From Anaerolineaceae bacterium (lineage in GTDB: Bacteria; Chloroflexota; Anaerolineae; Anaerolineales; Anaerolineaceae), in assembly GCA_011620445.1 (NCBI GenBank), contig WOZB01000179.1, forward strand, positions 1 through 12,304: a DNA stretch of 12,304 nucleotides. The letters are read 5' to 3'. The position numbers and the translations under genes were made by a program. Positions 6,234-12,304 of this stretch are shown here, piece by piece. The notes under the pieces are model-generated. The model saw nothing but the letters and a program-made list of their open reading frames with translations, searched no databases and was not told the origin of the DNA. Positions within the stretch are counted from its first letter, which is position 1. Every line of letters starts with the position of its first letter.

Positions 6234-7634
6234 ATGAAAAAGTCGATTATTACCGTTGTTGCCATGTTGCTTGTTGCATCCATGGTACTGGGCGCTTGCG
6301 TCCAGAAGGTTGAGCCGACCCCGGCCCCAGCCGCCCCAACTGAGGCACCTGCCGCAGTCCCAACCGAAGCCCCAGCCGCTGCTCCAACTGAAGCACCCGT
6401 CGCTGCCCCCACCGAGGCCCCCGTTGCCGAAGCTAAAGTGCTCAAGATCGGTCAGATTGGCATGATGTCCGGCGCTATGGCCCTCTACGGCCAACAGCAG
6501 CAGCGCGGATTCGCGCTCGGCCTTGAATATGCTTCCGGCGGCGAAAAAGATGCCGAAGGCCGTTGGATTATCGCTGGCCGCCCTGTGGAAGTCATCGTCA
6601 AAGACGACGAAGGCATCCCTGAGAAGGCCGTTTCCCTCGCTCAGGAACTGATCGAGAAAGACGGCGTGGAATTGCTGCAGGGACCTGTTTCTTCAGCTTC
6701 CGCTATTGCCCTCACCAATGTCGCCCTCGAGAATAAGATGATCCTGATGATCGATCCTGCTGCCAGCTCCTTCACCACCGGTCCCAACTTCAACCCCTAT
6801 GTTTTCCGCACCGCCCGCACCAATTTTGATGACACCCTCATCATCGCCAAGTACCTGGTCGAAAACAATGGCCCAGAATTTGCCCACATCGGTGTGGACA
6901 ATGCCTTCGGCAAGGGTTCCGGTATCGCCCTGGCTTACTCGGTTGGCAAATTTGGCGGCAGTGTTATTGCTGACATCTATGCCCCATTCGACACAACTGA
7001 CTTCACCCCCTACATCCAGCAGGCTATGGATTCCGGCGCCAAGAACCTCTTCCTGACCTGGTCAGGCACCGGTTATGTGACCCTCTTCCAACAGCTTGGT
7101 GACCTCGGCGCTCTCGAGAAGATGACCGTTGCTACCGGTTTCGGTGACAATGCCTCCTTCGCGGCTGTCTTTGGCTCGGCTCTCGGTTCCACCGGTTTGA
7201 ATGTCTACCACTACACCGCTGCCAAGACCGAAGTGAACGATTGGCTGGTTAAACGCCATCTTGAAGAGTACAAGGAATACCCCGACCTCTTCACCGCTGG
7301 TGGTATGTCTTCCGCCATTGCTTTGGCCGAAGCCCTCAAGAAGACCAATGGTGACGCCTCTGGTGATGCCTTGATCCCTGCCCTCGAAGGTTTGATGTTC
7401 GAAGCTCCCAAGGGCACCTTCCACATCCGCCCCGAAGATCATGTGGCCGAACAGCCTATGAACATCCTCAAGCTGGTCAACCTTGATCCTGACTTGAACA
7501 AAGACGGCATCAATGAGTACGCGTTCTTCGAGACCGTGTACGTGTCCAAGTATGATGAACTGGGTGTGCCCTGCACGCTGACGGGCGATTACGCCTCTCG
7601 CTGCGGTGACTTACCCATCATCCCTGCCCCTTAA
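6234..7634 (+). CDS. ABC transporter substrate-binding lipoprotein, branched-chain amino acid (HAAT) type
   Basis: A 466-residue binding protein. MKKS and a hydrophobic stretch lead to a lipobox LGAC with Cys22 (codon 6297-6299), so the mature protein should be lipid-anchored on the outer face of the cytoplasmic membrane. A Pro/Thr/Glu/Ala linker (about 28-67) with four 8-residue repeats tethers a type I periplasmic-binding domain (Peripla_BP_6 like). That domain begins KIGQIGMMSGAMALYG and includes QGPVSSASAIAL, FRTART, FDTTDFTPYIQ and, near the end, FHIRPEDH. Cys447 and Cys457 near the C terminus could form a disulfide. LivK/LivJ relatives bind amino acids, but this superfamily also takes aromatic acids, amides, urea and dicarboxylates. 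Placement beside CoA-ester enzymes suggests a carboxylate ligand (inference). The long linker is typical of Chloroflexota lipoproteins. The reading start is set by AGGAGA at 6221-6226. Confidence 0.93.
   Translation: MKKSIITVVAMLLVASMVLGACVQKVEPTPAPAAPTEAPAAVPTEAPAAAPTEAPVAAPTEAPVAEAKVLKIGQIGMMSGAMALYGQQQQRGFALGLEYASGGEKDAEGRWIIAGRPVEVIVKDDEGIPEKAVSLAQELIEKDGVELLQGPVSSASAIALTNVALENKMILMIDPAASSFTTGPNFNPYVFRTARTNFDDTLIIAKYLVENNGPEFAHIGVDNAFGKGSGIALAYSVGKFGGSVIADIYAPFDTTDFTPYIQQAMDSGAKNLFLTWSGTGYVTLFQQLGDLGALEKMTVATGFGDNASFAAVFGSALGSTGLNVYHYTAAKTEVNDWLVKRHLEEYKEYPDLFTAGGMSSAIALAEALKKTNGDASGDALIPALEGLMFEAPKGTFHIRPEDHVAEQPMNILKLVNLDPDLNKDGINEYAFFETVYVSKYDELGVPCTLTGDYASRCGDLPIIPAP
6333..6428 (+). 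repeat. Four tandem 24-bp units encoding the lipoprotein linker
   Basis: Four consecutive 24-bp units encode APTEAPAA, VPTEAPAA, APTEAPVA and APTEAPVA (residues 34-65 of the binding protein). The units differ mainly at third codon positions (for example PTEAP is spelled with several synonymous codons), so the protein repeat is better conserved than the DNA. The stretch is an extended, flexible spacer between the lipid anchor and the ligand-binding domain. Confidence 0.85.
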
Positions 7635-7645
7635 TCTAATTTCAA

Positions 7646-7677
7646 AAAGGGAAAGGAACTCAGGTTCCTTTCCCTTT
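7646..7677 (+). terminator. Perfect 14-bp hairpin after the binding-protein gene; partial terminator or mRNA-stabilising element
   Basis: The left arm 7646-7659 (AAAGGGAAAGGAAC) pairs perfectly with the right arm 7664-7677 around a TCAG tetraloop, starting 11 bp after the stop codon. No long T-run follows the right arm (CATAAATC), although the arm itself ends in TTT. It therefore looks less like a full terminator than a leaky one or a 3'-end protector. In operons of binding-protein-dependent transporters such hairpins often let the binding protein be made in excess over the membrane parts. Confidence 0.6.
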
Positions 7678-7728
7678 CATAAATCAACCAACGCACTGCC
7701 CAAGCAATAAAACAGGCCTTATTAATTT

Positions 7729-7734
7729 TATAAT
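7729..7734 (+). promoter_or_regulatory. Possible -10 element for an internal promoter ahead of the ATPase genes
   Basis: A perfect TATAAT lies in an AT-rich stretch (7711-7742) within the 141-bp gap between the binding-protein gene and the first ATPase gene. The hexamer 17 bp upstream (AATAAA) is a poor -35, so this is only a candidate. It would allow some independent expression of the ATPase/permease genes below the hairpin at 7646-7677. Confidence 0.3.
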
Positions 7735-7775
7735 TATCTAAATTCCAGCGATCCAGGGCAGAGAAAAGGTACCTT

Positions 7776-8546
7776 ATGACTGATGAAATTATCATGGAAG
7801 CCCAGAACCTGAGCAAGGTTTTTGGCGGGCTAGTGGCAGTGGACGACGTGAGTCTGAAAGTTAAGAAGCAGACCATGCATGCCATCATCGGCCCCAACGG
7901 CGCGGGTAAGACCACGCTGTTTAACTTGCTTAGCGGGATGATGCCGCCAACTACGGGCAAAATTCTTTACAAAGGCGAAGATATTACCCATCTTCCGCCT
8001 CAACGGCGCGCGCACAAAGGCATTGGGCGCTCCTTCCAGATCACTAACATTTTCCCTAATCTGAACGTTCTGGAGAATATCCGCCTGAGTGCCCAGGCTC
8101 TCGGCAAAGCCAACTTTGAGCTGATGAAACCCGCAGACGATTTTGTTGTCTACATCGAAGAGGCTGAAAAAGTCATCGAGATGGTAAGCCTGGTCGGCCG
8201 CGAATATATGCTGGCGCGTAACCTGCCCCATGGCGAGAAACGCAAGCTTGAGCTTGGCATCATGCTGGCCGGCAAACCGGAGCTGCTGCTATTTGACGAG
8301 CCTACTGCTGGCATGTCTTCTGAGCAGGTGCCAGAGTTAATTGAAATCATCAACAAGGTTGTGCGCGAAAACAACCGCACTGCCATCCTGGTTGAGCACC
8401 GCATGGATATGGTCATGTCAGTTTCAGACATCATCACGGTGATGGCACAGGGCATGGTTTTGGCCGAAGGTTCACCCCAGGAGATTGCGCATAACAAGCA
8501 GGTGCAATCAGCCTATCTCGGCGATTTGTATGGAGAACTGGCATGA
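7776..8546 (+). CDS. livG: ABC transporter ATP-binding protein, LivG-like
   Basis: A 256-residue ATPase subunit of a HAAT importer. Walker A is GPNGAGKTT (39-47) and the Q-loop is Gln88 in GRSFQ. The signature is LPHGEKR (150-156), Walker B is LLLFDEP (170-176), and the switch histidine is His208 in LVEHRMD. The GRSFQITNIFPNLNVLENI stretch and the C-terminal AEGSPQEIA are typical of LivG. It would pair with the LivF-like ATPase to power import. The start ATG follows a modest site AAAAGG at 7764-7769. The 3' end overlaps the next gene by four bases (ATGA), so translation is coupled. It is a little shorter between the Q-loop and signature than many LivG proteins, but all catalytic motifs are present. 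The symbol reflects family, not a proven amino-acid substrate. Confidence 0.93.
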   Translation: MTDEIIMEAQNLSKVFGGLVAVDDVSLKVKKQTMHAIIGPNGAGKTTLFNLLSGMMPPTTGKILYKGEDITHLPPQRRAHKGIGRSFQITNIFPNLNVLENIRLSAQALGKANFELMKPADDFVVYIEEAEKVIEMVSLVGREYMLARNLPHGEKRKLELGIMLAGKPELLLFDEPTAGMSSEQVPELIEIINKVVRENNRTAILVEHRMDMVMSVSDIITVMAQGMVLAEGSPQEIAHNKQVQSAYLGDLYGELA

Positions 8547-9295
8547 GCGGATATATCGAATTACCCAATACCCTCTTAAGCGTTCAGGGAATTGACACTT
8601 ACATTGGCCAGTTTCACATTCTCGAAGGGGTGTCGGTTGATGTGCCTGCCGGGGCCATTACCGTCTTGCTCGGCCGCAACGGGGCGGGTAAAACCACCAC
8701 CCTCAAATCCATCCTAGGCCTTACGCCGCCGCGTACCGGCAAAGTCATCTTTGAAGGGGTTGAAATTCAGGGCAAACGCGCCTTCAACATCGCCAACATG
8801 GGTATCGGTTACGTGCCCGAGAATCGTGCCATCTTCAAAGCGCTTTCCGTGCTTGAGAACCTCAAGCTGGCAGAGCGCAAGAAAGGCGACCTGGAACGCC
8901 ACGAATCGCTAATCTACGGGCTCTTCCCGGACCTCAAGCGCCTCGAGAAGCTTCCCGGTGACCACCTCTCAGGCGGTCAGCAGCAAATGCTGGCAGTAGC
9001 GCGCGCGTTGGTGCCCGACAATAAGCTGCTGTTGATTGACGAGCCCAGTGAAGGCCTGGCCCCGATCCTGATTCAGGAAATGATGGAAGCCATCCGCAAA
9101 CTCAAAGAAACCACCACCATCCTCCTGGTTGAGCAAAACTTCATCATGGCCAGCAAACTGGCTGAGCGCTTCGTCATCATCGATGACGGCCGCAGCGTGC
9201 ATAGCGGCCTGATGAGCGACCTGGTGCTCAACGAAGAGCTGGTGCAACAATACCTGGGCGCGTCGATTAAAACCCGCGTTAAGGAGGCTAAATGA
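8543..9295 (+). CDS. livF: ABC transporter ATP-binding protein, LivF-like
   Basis: A 250-residue ATPase, the second of the pair. Walker A is GRNGAGKTT (44-52). GYVPENRAIFKALSVLENL, around the Q-loop position (89-107), is characteristic of LivF. The signature is LSGGQQQ (142-148), Walker B LLLIDEP (162-168), and SEGLAPI follows it. The switch position is glutamine in LVEQN, which is normal for LivF. The N terminus has about eight extra residues before the first strand, and the C terminus a short charged tail (KTRVKEAK). The gene overlaps its neighbours by ATGA on both sides, with GGAGA at 8532-8536 upstream. Together with the LivG-like subunit it forms the ATPase heterodimer of the importer. 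Family assignment is strong; ligand is unknown. Confidence 0.93.
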   Translation: MSGYIELPNTLLSVQGIDTYIGQFHILEGVSVDVPAGAITVLLGRNGAGKTTTLKSILGLTPPRTGKVIFEGVEIQGKRAFNIANMGIGYVPENRAIFKALSVLENLKLAERKKGDLERHESLIYGLFPDLKRLEKLPGDHLSGGQQQMLAVARALVPDNKLLLIDEPSEGLAPILIQEMMEAIRKLKETTTILLVEQNFIMASKLAERFVIIDDGRSVHSGLMSDLVLNEELVQQYLGASIKTRVKEAK

Positions 9296-10788
9296 AGCAA
9301 TTAAAGAGAAATAAGATCGGCCTGTATATCGGCATTGCAGCTGCGCTAATCGTCCTGGTTGCACTCTATGCTGTTACAGGTCAGGAAGCCTTCATTCGTA
9401 CTACCCTGAGCGGCCTCACCCTTGGTTCGCTCTTCTTCCTGGTGGCAGCCGGCCTGACGCTCATTTTTGGCTTGATGGACGTGCTGAACTTTGCGCACGG
9501 TGCCATGTTCATGTTGGGCGCTTACATTGGCTGGCAGTTTTACACCAATCCGACCTTCATCTTCGGGATGCTGCCTGCCGTGCTCTCACTTTCATTCGGC
9601 CTCCTGTTGATCCCGTTGATCAAACCCTATTTGATCGCCCTCAACCTTAGCGAGAAGCTGCAGAAGAACCTGCCCAAACTGCTTTATGTGTTGGCCGCAC
9701 TGGCGGCTTTGGTGGCATTCTGGCAGTTCGACATCTTAGGTCTGGCCAAAACCGCCATGGTGGCAGCCACTGTTACCAATGTCGGCAATCCGCTGGCTGA
9801 AATCAGCGCGCAGGAACCCATGGCGCGCTTCTGGATTCGACCCCTCATGCTGGTCATCAGCGGCTTGCTGCTGGCAGTGGCTGTGAGCAAACCGGGCGAC
9901 AAATCCCAATTTGCCCCCAGGGAAAAAATTGGAAAAAACCTAATCCTGCCGATCGTCCTGTTGGTTTCGCTCATCGTCAGCATTTTGGTACGCGAACAAG
10001 CCCCACAAATCGTGTTGCTGATGAATGGAAACCTGCGCTTTGCCCTCTCGATTGTGGCCGCGGTCCTCTTTGGCATCCTTTTCGGCGCGATCATCGAAAT
10101 TACTATGATCCGTCCGCTTTACATTCGACCCTTCTTCATCGTCCTGATGACCCTGGGGTTGAGTTTTGTCATCCGGGAGCTTGTGCAGTTGCTCTGGGAT
10201 CCGCTAGCTTACCAGATGTCCCGCCCGCCGCTTTTTGCCACAGTTGGCAAGGCAGCCACCTCCGTTGGTGAATGGCTGCGGACTGGTTCGTCGACCATCA
10301 ATATTTCAGGGGTCATCTTCCCGACCTACCGTTTGTTTGTCATTCTGCTGGGCGTGGTTATGTTTATCTTTGTCACCGTATTGATGACCAGAACGCGCAT
10401 GGGCATGATCATTCGTGCTGGCGTGCAGGACCCTCAGATGGTGGAAGCCCTGGGTATCAACGTCAAACAGGTTTTTACCCTGGTCTTTGCGTTGGGGGTG
10501 GCGCTGGCTGCCCTGGGAGGCATTGGCGCGGCGCCTTTCCTGCCGATCAACCCGCTCATGGGTGATACCTATCAGATGCAAGGCTTCATCACCGTGGTCA
10601 TTGGCGGCATGGGCAGTTATGTAGGCGCCTTTGTTGGCGCGCTCATCCTGGGCATGGCCCGCGCCTTCGGCGATTATTACGCCCTCAAGCTTTCTCTTTC
10701 GCCGGCGATTGCTGAGGCGAGCACGGTCATTATTATGATCATTGTCTTGCTGATTAAGCCTCGTGGTCTTTTCGGGAAGAAGGAGTAA
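9292..10788 (+). CDS. livH: ABC transporter permease, LivH-like, with a large inserted membrane region
   Basis: A 498-residue permease, whereas LivH proteins are usually about 290-310. The N-terminal core is normal: LGSLFFLVAAGLTLIFGLMDVLNFAHG (read as separate parts LGSLFFLVAAG, 44-54, and GLMDVLNFAHG, 60-70), then MLGAYIG (74-80). The core resumes at GAIIEITMIRPLYIRP (265-280) and continues through GMIIRAGVQDPQMVEALGIN, the cytoplasmic coupling loop, to the family C-terminal IKPRGLFG. Between about residues 85 and 255 lie roughly 150-165 extra residues. These include hydrophobic stretches near 129-148, 183-198 and 218-233 and polar loops such as SKPGDKSQFAPREKIGK. It should form the membrane channel with the LivM-like protein. 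AAGGAGG at 9281-9287 gives a strong ribosome site. No frame break is seen, so the insertion looks like a real part of the protein. Confidence 0.9.
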   Translation: MKQLKRNKIGLYIGIAAALIVLVALYAVTGQEAFIRTTLSGLTLGSLFFLVAAGLTLIFGLMDVLNFAHGAMFMLGAYIGWQFYTNPTFIFGMLPAVLSLSFGLLLIPLIKPYLIALNLSEKLQKNLPKLLYVLAALAALVAFWQFDILGLAKTAMVAATVTNVGNPLAEISAQEPMARFWIRPLMLVISGLLLAVAVSKPGDKSQFAPREKIGKNLILPIVLLVSLIVSILVREQAPQIVLLMNGNLRFALSIVAAVLFGILFGAIIEITMIRPLYIRPFFIVLMTLGLSFVIRELVQLLWDPLAYQMSRPPLFATVGKAATSVGEWLRTGSSTINISGVIFPTYRLFVILLGVVMFIFVTVLMTRTRMGMIIRAGVQDPQMVEALGINVKQVFTLVFALGVALAALGGIGAAPFLPINPLMGDTYQMQGFITVVIGGMGSYVGAFVGALILGMARAFGDYYALKLSLSPAIAEASTVIIMIIVLLIKPRGLFGKKE

Positions 10789-10790
10789 GC

Positions 10791-11891
10791 ATGAACAATC
10801 CGAAAACACCTCGCAAAAGCTTAATTGTGAAAGAGAAAACTTTCCTGATTTTCACAGCTTTGATGATCTTATTTCCCTTTGCCTTCGGTCTGTTGAGCGG
10901 CGGCGGCCTGGCTGCCGGCCCGACGCGCTTCTGGCAAGGTCAACTGATCAACTTCTTCATCATGGCCGTTTTGGCTATGAGCTATGACTTGCTGATGGGT
11001 TATGGCGGCATTCTTTCATTCGGCCATGCCGCTTCCTTTGGTGCTGGTGCTTACACGGTAGCGCTGCTAATCATGCATGTGACCCCCAAGTTCACTTCTG
11101 CCTATCGCATCATGCTGGGCTCTGTCAACGTTACCGACATTCTTGCCCTGCTCTTCGTCTTCTTGATGGCCTTTATCGTATCAGTCCTGGTCGGCTTACT
11201 CTTCGCTGCCACTTCGGTGCGTCTGAAGGGCCCTTATTTTGCCATGATCACCATGGCGCTCTCCAGCGCACTGCACATCCTTTCGAAAGCTACCGACTTT
11301 TCAAAATGGACCGGCGCGGATGAAGGTATGCACGGCTTGCCTGTGCCGCTGTGGCTGAACCCCACCCAAAACCGCCTGACCTTCTACTTCATCACGCTGG
11401 CTTTCCTGGTGATTTGCTACTTCCTGATGCGGCGCATAGTCAATTCTCCTGTGGGCCGCATCGTTCAGGCCACGCGTGAGAATGAGGATCGCGTGCGCAT
11501 GGTAGGTTACAATCCGGTAACCTACCGCACACTCACTTTTGTGATTGCGTCAGTATTTGCTGGCATCGCAGGCGGATTGTACGCGCTATGGACGAGCTCT
11601 GTAACGCCTTCGATGACCTCCATTACCATGACCGTGAACGCGCTGATTATGACCATTTTAGGCGGTATGGGTACATTGGTCGGACCGATCATCGGCGCCG
11701 GCATCATGCAAGTGTTCAGCCAGTTCTTTTATACCTGGTTCGGAGCGCGCTGGCCGCTGGTGTTTGGTTTGATTTTCATCCTGATTGTCATGTTCCTGCC
11801 TTACGGTATTGTTGGCACCTGGAACCTGCGCAAGAATAACCTCAAGCAAGGCTGGCAGCGTTTCCTGGATATGCTAAAGCCCAAGGGCTAA
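10791..11891 (+). CDS. livM: ABC transporter permease, LivM-like
   Basis: A 366-residue integral membrane permease, within the usual LivM range. The diagnostic GYGGILSFGHAASFGAGAY (70-88) is present. RLKGPYFAMITMA (144-156) and the coupling loop ATRENEDRVRMVGYNP (227-242) follow, then GIAGGLYALWTSSVTP and ILGGMGTLVGPIIGA (289-303) near the end. A 20-residue charged N-terminal tail precedes the first membrane helix (about 18-36). It would pair with the LivH-like permease and the two ATPases. The gene starts two bases after the livH-like stop, using AAGGAG at 10780-10785, which lies at the end of that gene. It is the last gene of the operon and is followed 19 bp later by a strong terminator. 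Confidence 0.93.
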   Translation: MNNPKTPRKSLIVKEKTFLIFTALMILFPFAFGLLSGGGLAAGPTRFWQGQLINFFIMAVLAMSYDLLMGYGGILSFGHAASFGAGAYTVALLIMHVTPKFTSAYRIMLGSVNVTDILALLFVFLMAFIVSVLVGLLFAATSVRLKGPYFAMITMALSSALHILSKATDFSKWTGADEGMHGLPVPLWLNPTQNRLTFYFITLAFLVICYFLMRRIVNSPVGRIVQATRENEDRVRMVGYNPVTYRTLTFVIASVFAGIAGGLYALWTSSVTPSMTSITMTVNALIMTILGGMGTLVGPIIGAGIMQVFSQFFYTWFGARWPLVFGLIFILIVMFLPYGIVGTWNLRKNNLKQGWQRFLDMLKPKG

Positions 11892-11910
11892 ATTTTATTA
11901 AATGCCTCGT

Positions 11911-11946
11911 AAAACTGACCCGTGAAATGCCCGGGTCAGTTTTTTT
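11911..11946 (+). terminator. Rho-independent terminator of the operon
   Basis: A 12-bp perfect stem (AAAACTGACCCG at 11911-11922 with CGGGTCAGTTTT at 11932-11943) closes a 9-base loop. It is followed by an uninterrupted run of seven T (11940-11946, partly inside the stem). It lies 19 bp after the last stop codon and marks the operon end. Confidence 0.9.
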
Positions 11947-12093
11947 CTGTAATTGTGCCGCTTGTGCCCACCGTGAAACGGATGGATAGTCTCCTGATAC
12001 CCGTCTACTACATGGCGAGCACAGGTCGAAGGTCTCAGCCAGTCGGGTCGACAAACCACCATTTTGCCGAGAGCAAGCCACCAACAAACATGC

Positions 12094-12129
12094 GGGCGGG
12101 ATTGGTGCGCACTTCACCAATCAGCCAAA
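12094..12129 (+). repeat. Palindromic repeat, copy A (direct)
   Basis: The core GATTGGTG (12100-12107), loop CGCACTT and CACCAATC (12115-12122) forms an 8-bp hairpin. The whole 23-base core is identical to copy C, exactly 150 bp downstream. Flanks GGGCGG before and GCCAA after also match copy C apart from a few bases. Confidence 0.85.
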
Positions 12130-12152
12130 CGTCTTGATCTTCCACGATGTTA

Positions 12153-12190
12153 TTGGCGGATTGACCAACAGAGGGTCAATTTCGCCCTAC
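12153..12190 (-). repeat. Palindromic repeat, copy B (inverted, diverged stem)
   Basis: Read on the - strand it starts GTAGGGCGAAATTG and ends CAATCCGCCAA, matching the ends of copy C. The hairpin is ATTGACC (12160-12166), a 7-base loop, and GGTCAAT (12174-12180). Three stem base pairs differ from copies A and C, but each remains paired. An outer GGCG/CGCC stem encloses it. Confidence 0.75.
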
Positions 12191-12241
12191 GAGTCATGCA
12201 CCGGTATCTTGTTTTCAGGAATGGATCAGGGAAAGAAATTG

Positions 12242-12283
12242 TAGGGTGAGATTGGTGCGCACTTCACCAATCCGCCAAGCATA
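12242..12283 (+). repeat. Palindromic repeat, copy C (direct)
   Basis: It begins TAGGGTGA, carries the same 23-base hairpin core as copy A (12250-12272), and ends CCGCCAAGCATAA. Its last 11 bases of homology, CAATCCGCCAA (12268-12278), are the exact reverse complement of TTGGCGGATTG (12153-12163) in copy B. B and C therefore form a head-to-head pair about 126 bp from end to end. Confidence 0.85.
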
Positions 12284-12304
12284 AGAACATAAAATTGATG
12301 GCGG

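Larger units (their letters stand above)
11947..12304. other. Gene-free tail after the operon
   Basis: About 360 bases with no convincing gene on either strand. Short open frames here lack ribosome sites and recognisable protein patterns. From 11947 to about 12090 I see nothing identifiable. From 12094 onward the stretch holds three copies of a palindromic repeat family, described separately. The window ends before any further gene. Confidence 0.7.

Noticed and set aside
8225..8246. LivG-like signature reads LPHGEKR rather than LSGGQ
   Set aside because: Proline and a degenerate signature at this place are common in LivG-type ATPases, so this is not a defect.
9122..9142. LivF-like ATPase lacks the switch histidine (LVEQN)
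   Set aside because: Glutamine at this position is the normal LivF state.
9553..10041. The LivH-like insert as a frameshift or assembly artefact
   Set aside because: The frame is continuous, codon usage looks like its surroundings, and hydrophobic segments are well formed.
11842..12120. A 92-codon open frame on the - strand across the terminator
   Set aside because: It runs through the terminator hairpin and into the 3' end of the LivM-like gene, and shows no protein family pattern.
12094..12283. Possible CRISPR array from the repeated hairpin
   Set aside because: Only three copies, one inverted, with uneven spacing and flanks that also repeat; no cas genes.

Overview
The window looks like one long catabolic-plus-uptake operon, with every gene on the + strand (about 146 to 11891). 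It is followed by a strong intrinsic terminator and then a gene-free tail carrying a small family of palindromic repeats. The organism is probably a member of the Chloroflexota (Anaerolineae-like). This is inference: the main hint is the Pro/Thr/Glu/Ala-rich linker (repeated APTEAPxA) after the lipoprotein cysteine of the binding protein, a style common in that phylum. The moderate-to-high GC coding and the FabH-like / SCP2-thiolase / DUF35 gene set also fit. No rRNA, tRNA or marker gene is present to prove it.

Layout. Positions 1-145 are a leader with short direct repeats and the ribosome binding site of the first gene. The enzyme block (146-6153) encodes, in order: a classical NAD-type short-chain dehydrogenase; a KAS III (FabH)-fold protein that keeps the nucleophilic Cys but has lost the His and Asn of the condensing triad; a Cat1/AbfT-type CoA-transferase; a 108-residue protein of unknown function that may be a small beta-barrel; an SCP2-type thiolase; a DUF35 zinc-ribbon/OB-fold partner overlapping the thiolase stop codon; and an alpha/beta hydrolase. 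The transport block (6234-11891) encodes a complete branched-chain-amino-acid-type (HAAT) ABC importer in the order binding lipoprotein, LivG-like ATPase, LivF-like ATPase, LivH-like permease, LivM-like permease. The three ATPase/permease junctions up to LivH are tight: two are ATGA overlaps, and LivM follows after 2 bp. A perfect 14-bp hairpin separates the binding-protein gene from the rest, a usual way to make excess binding protein.

How the genes may work together (inference). The importer brings in a small carboxylate or amide-like compound. The hydrolase may open an ester or lactone. The CoA-transferase activates the acid without ATP, the dehydrogenase oxidises a hydroxyl to a ketone, and the thiolase-DUF35 pair cleaves a beta-ketoacyl-CoA. 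No acyl-CoA ligase, acyl-CoA dehydrogenase or enoyl-CoA hydratase is present, so the substrate may already be a hydroxy- or keto-acid. The triad-less KAS III protein and the small protein next to it do not fit a textbook beta-oxidation cluster and are the most likely site of new biochemistry. The LivH-like permease is also unusual: about 150-165 extra residues with additional hydrophobic segments are inserted in its N-terminal half.

The tail (11892-12304) holds the terminator and then three copies of a roughly 36-45 bp imperfect palindrome. One copy is inverted and differs in the stem by three compensatory base-pair changes, which points to selection on the fold rather than on the sequence.
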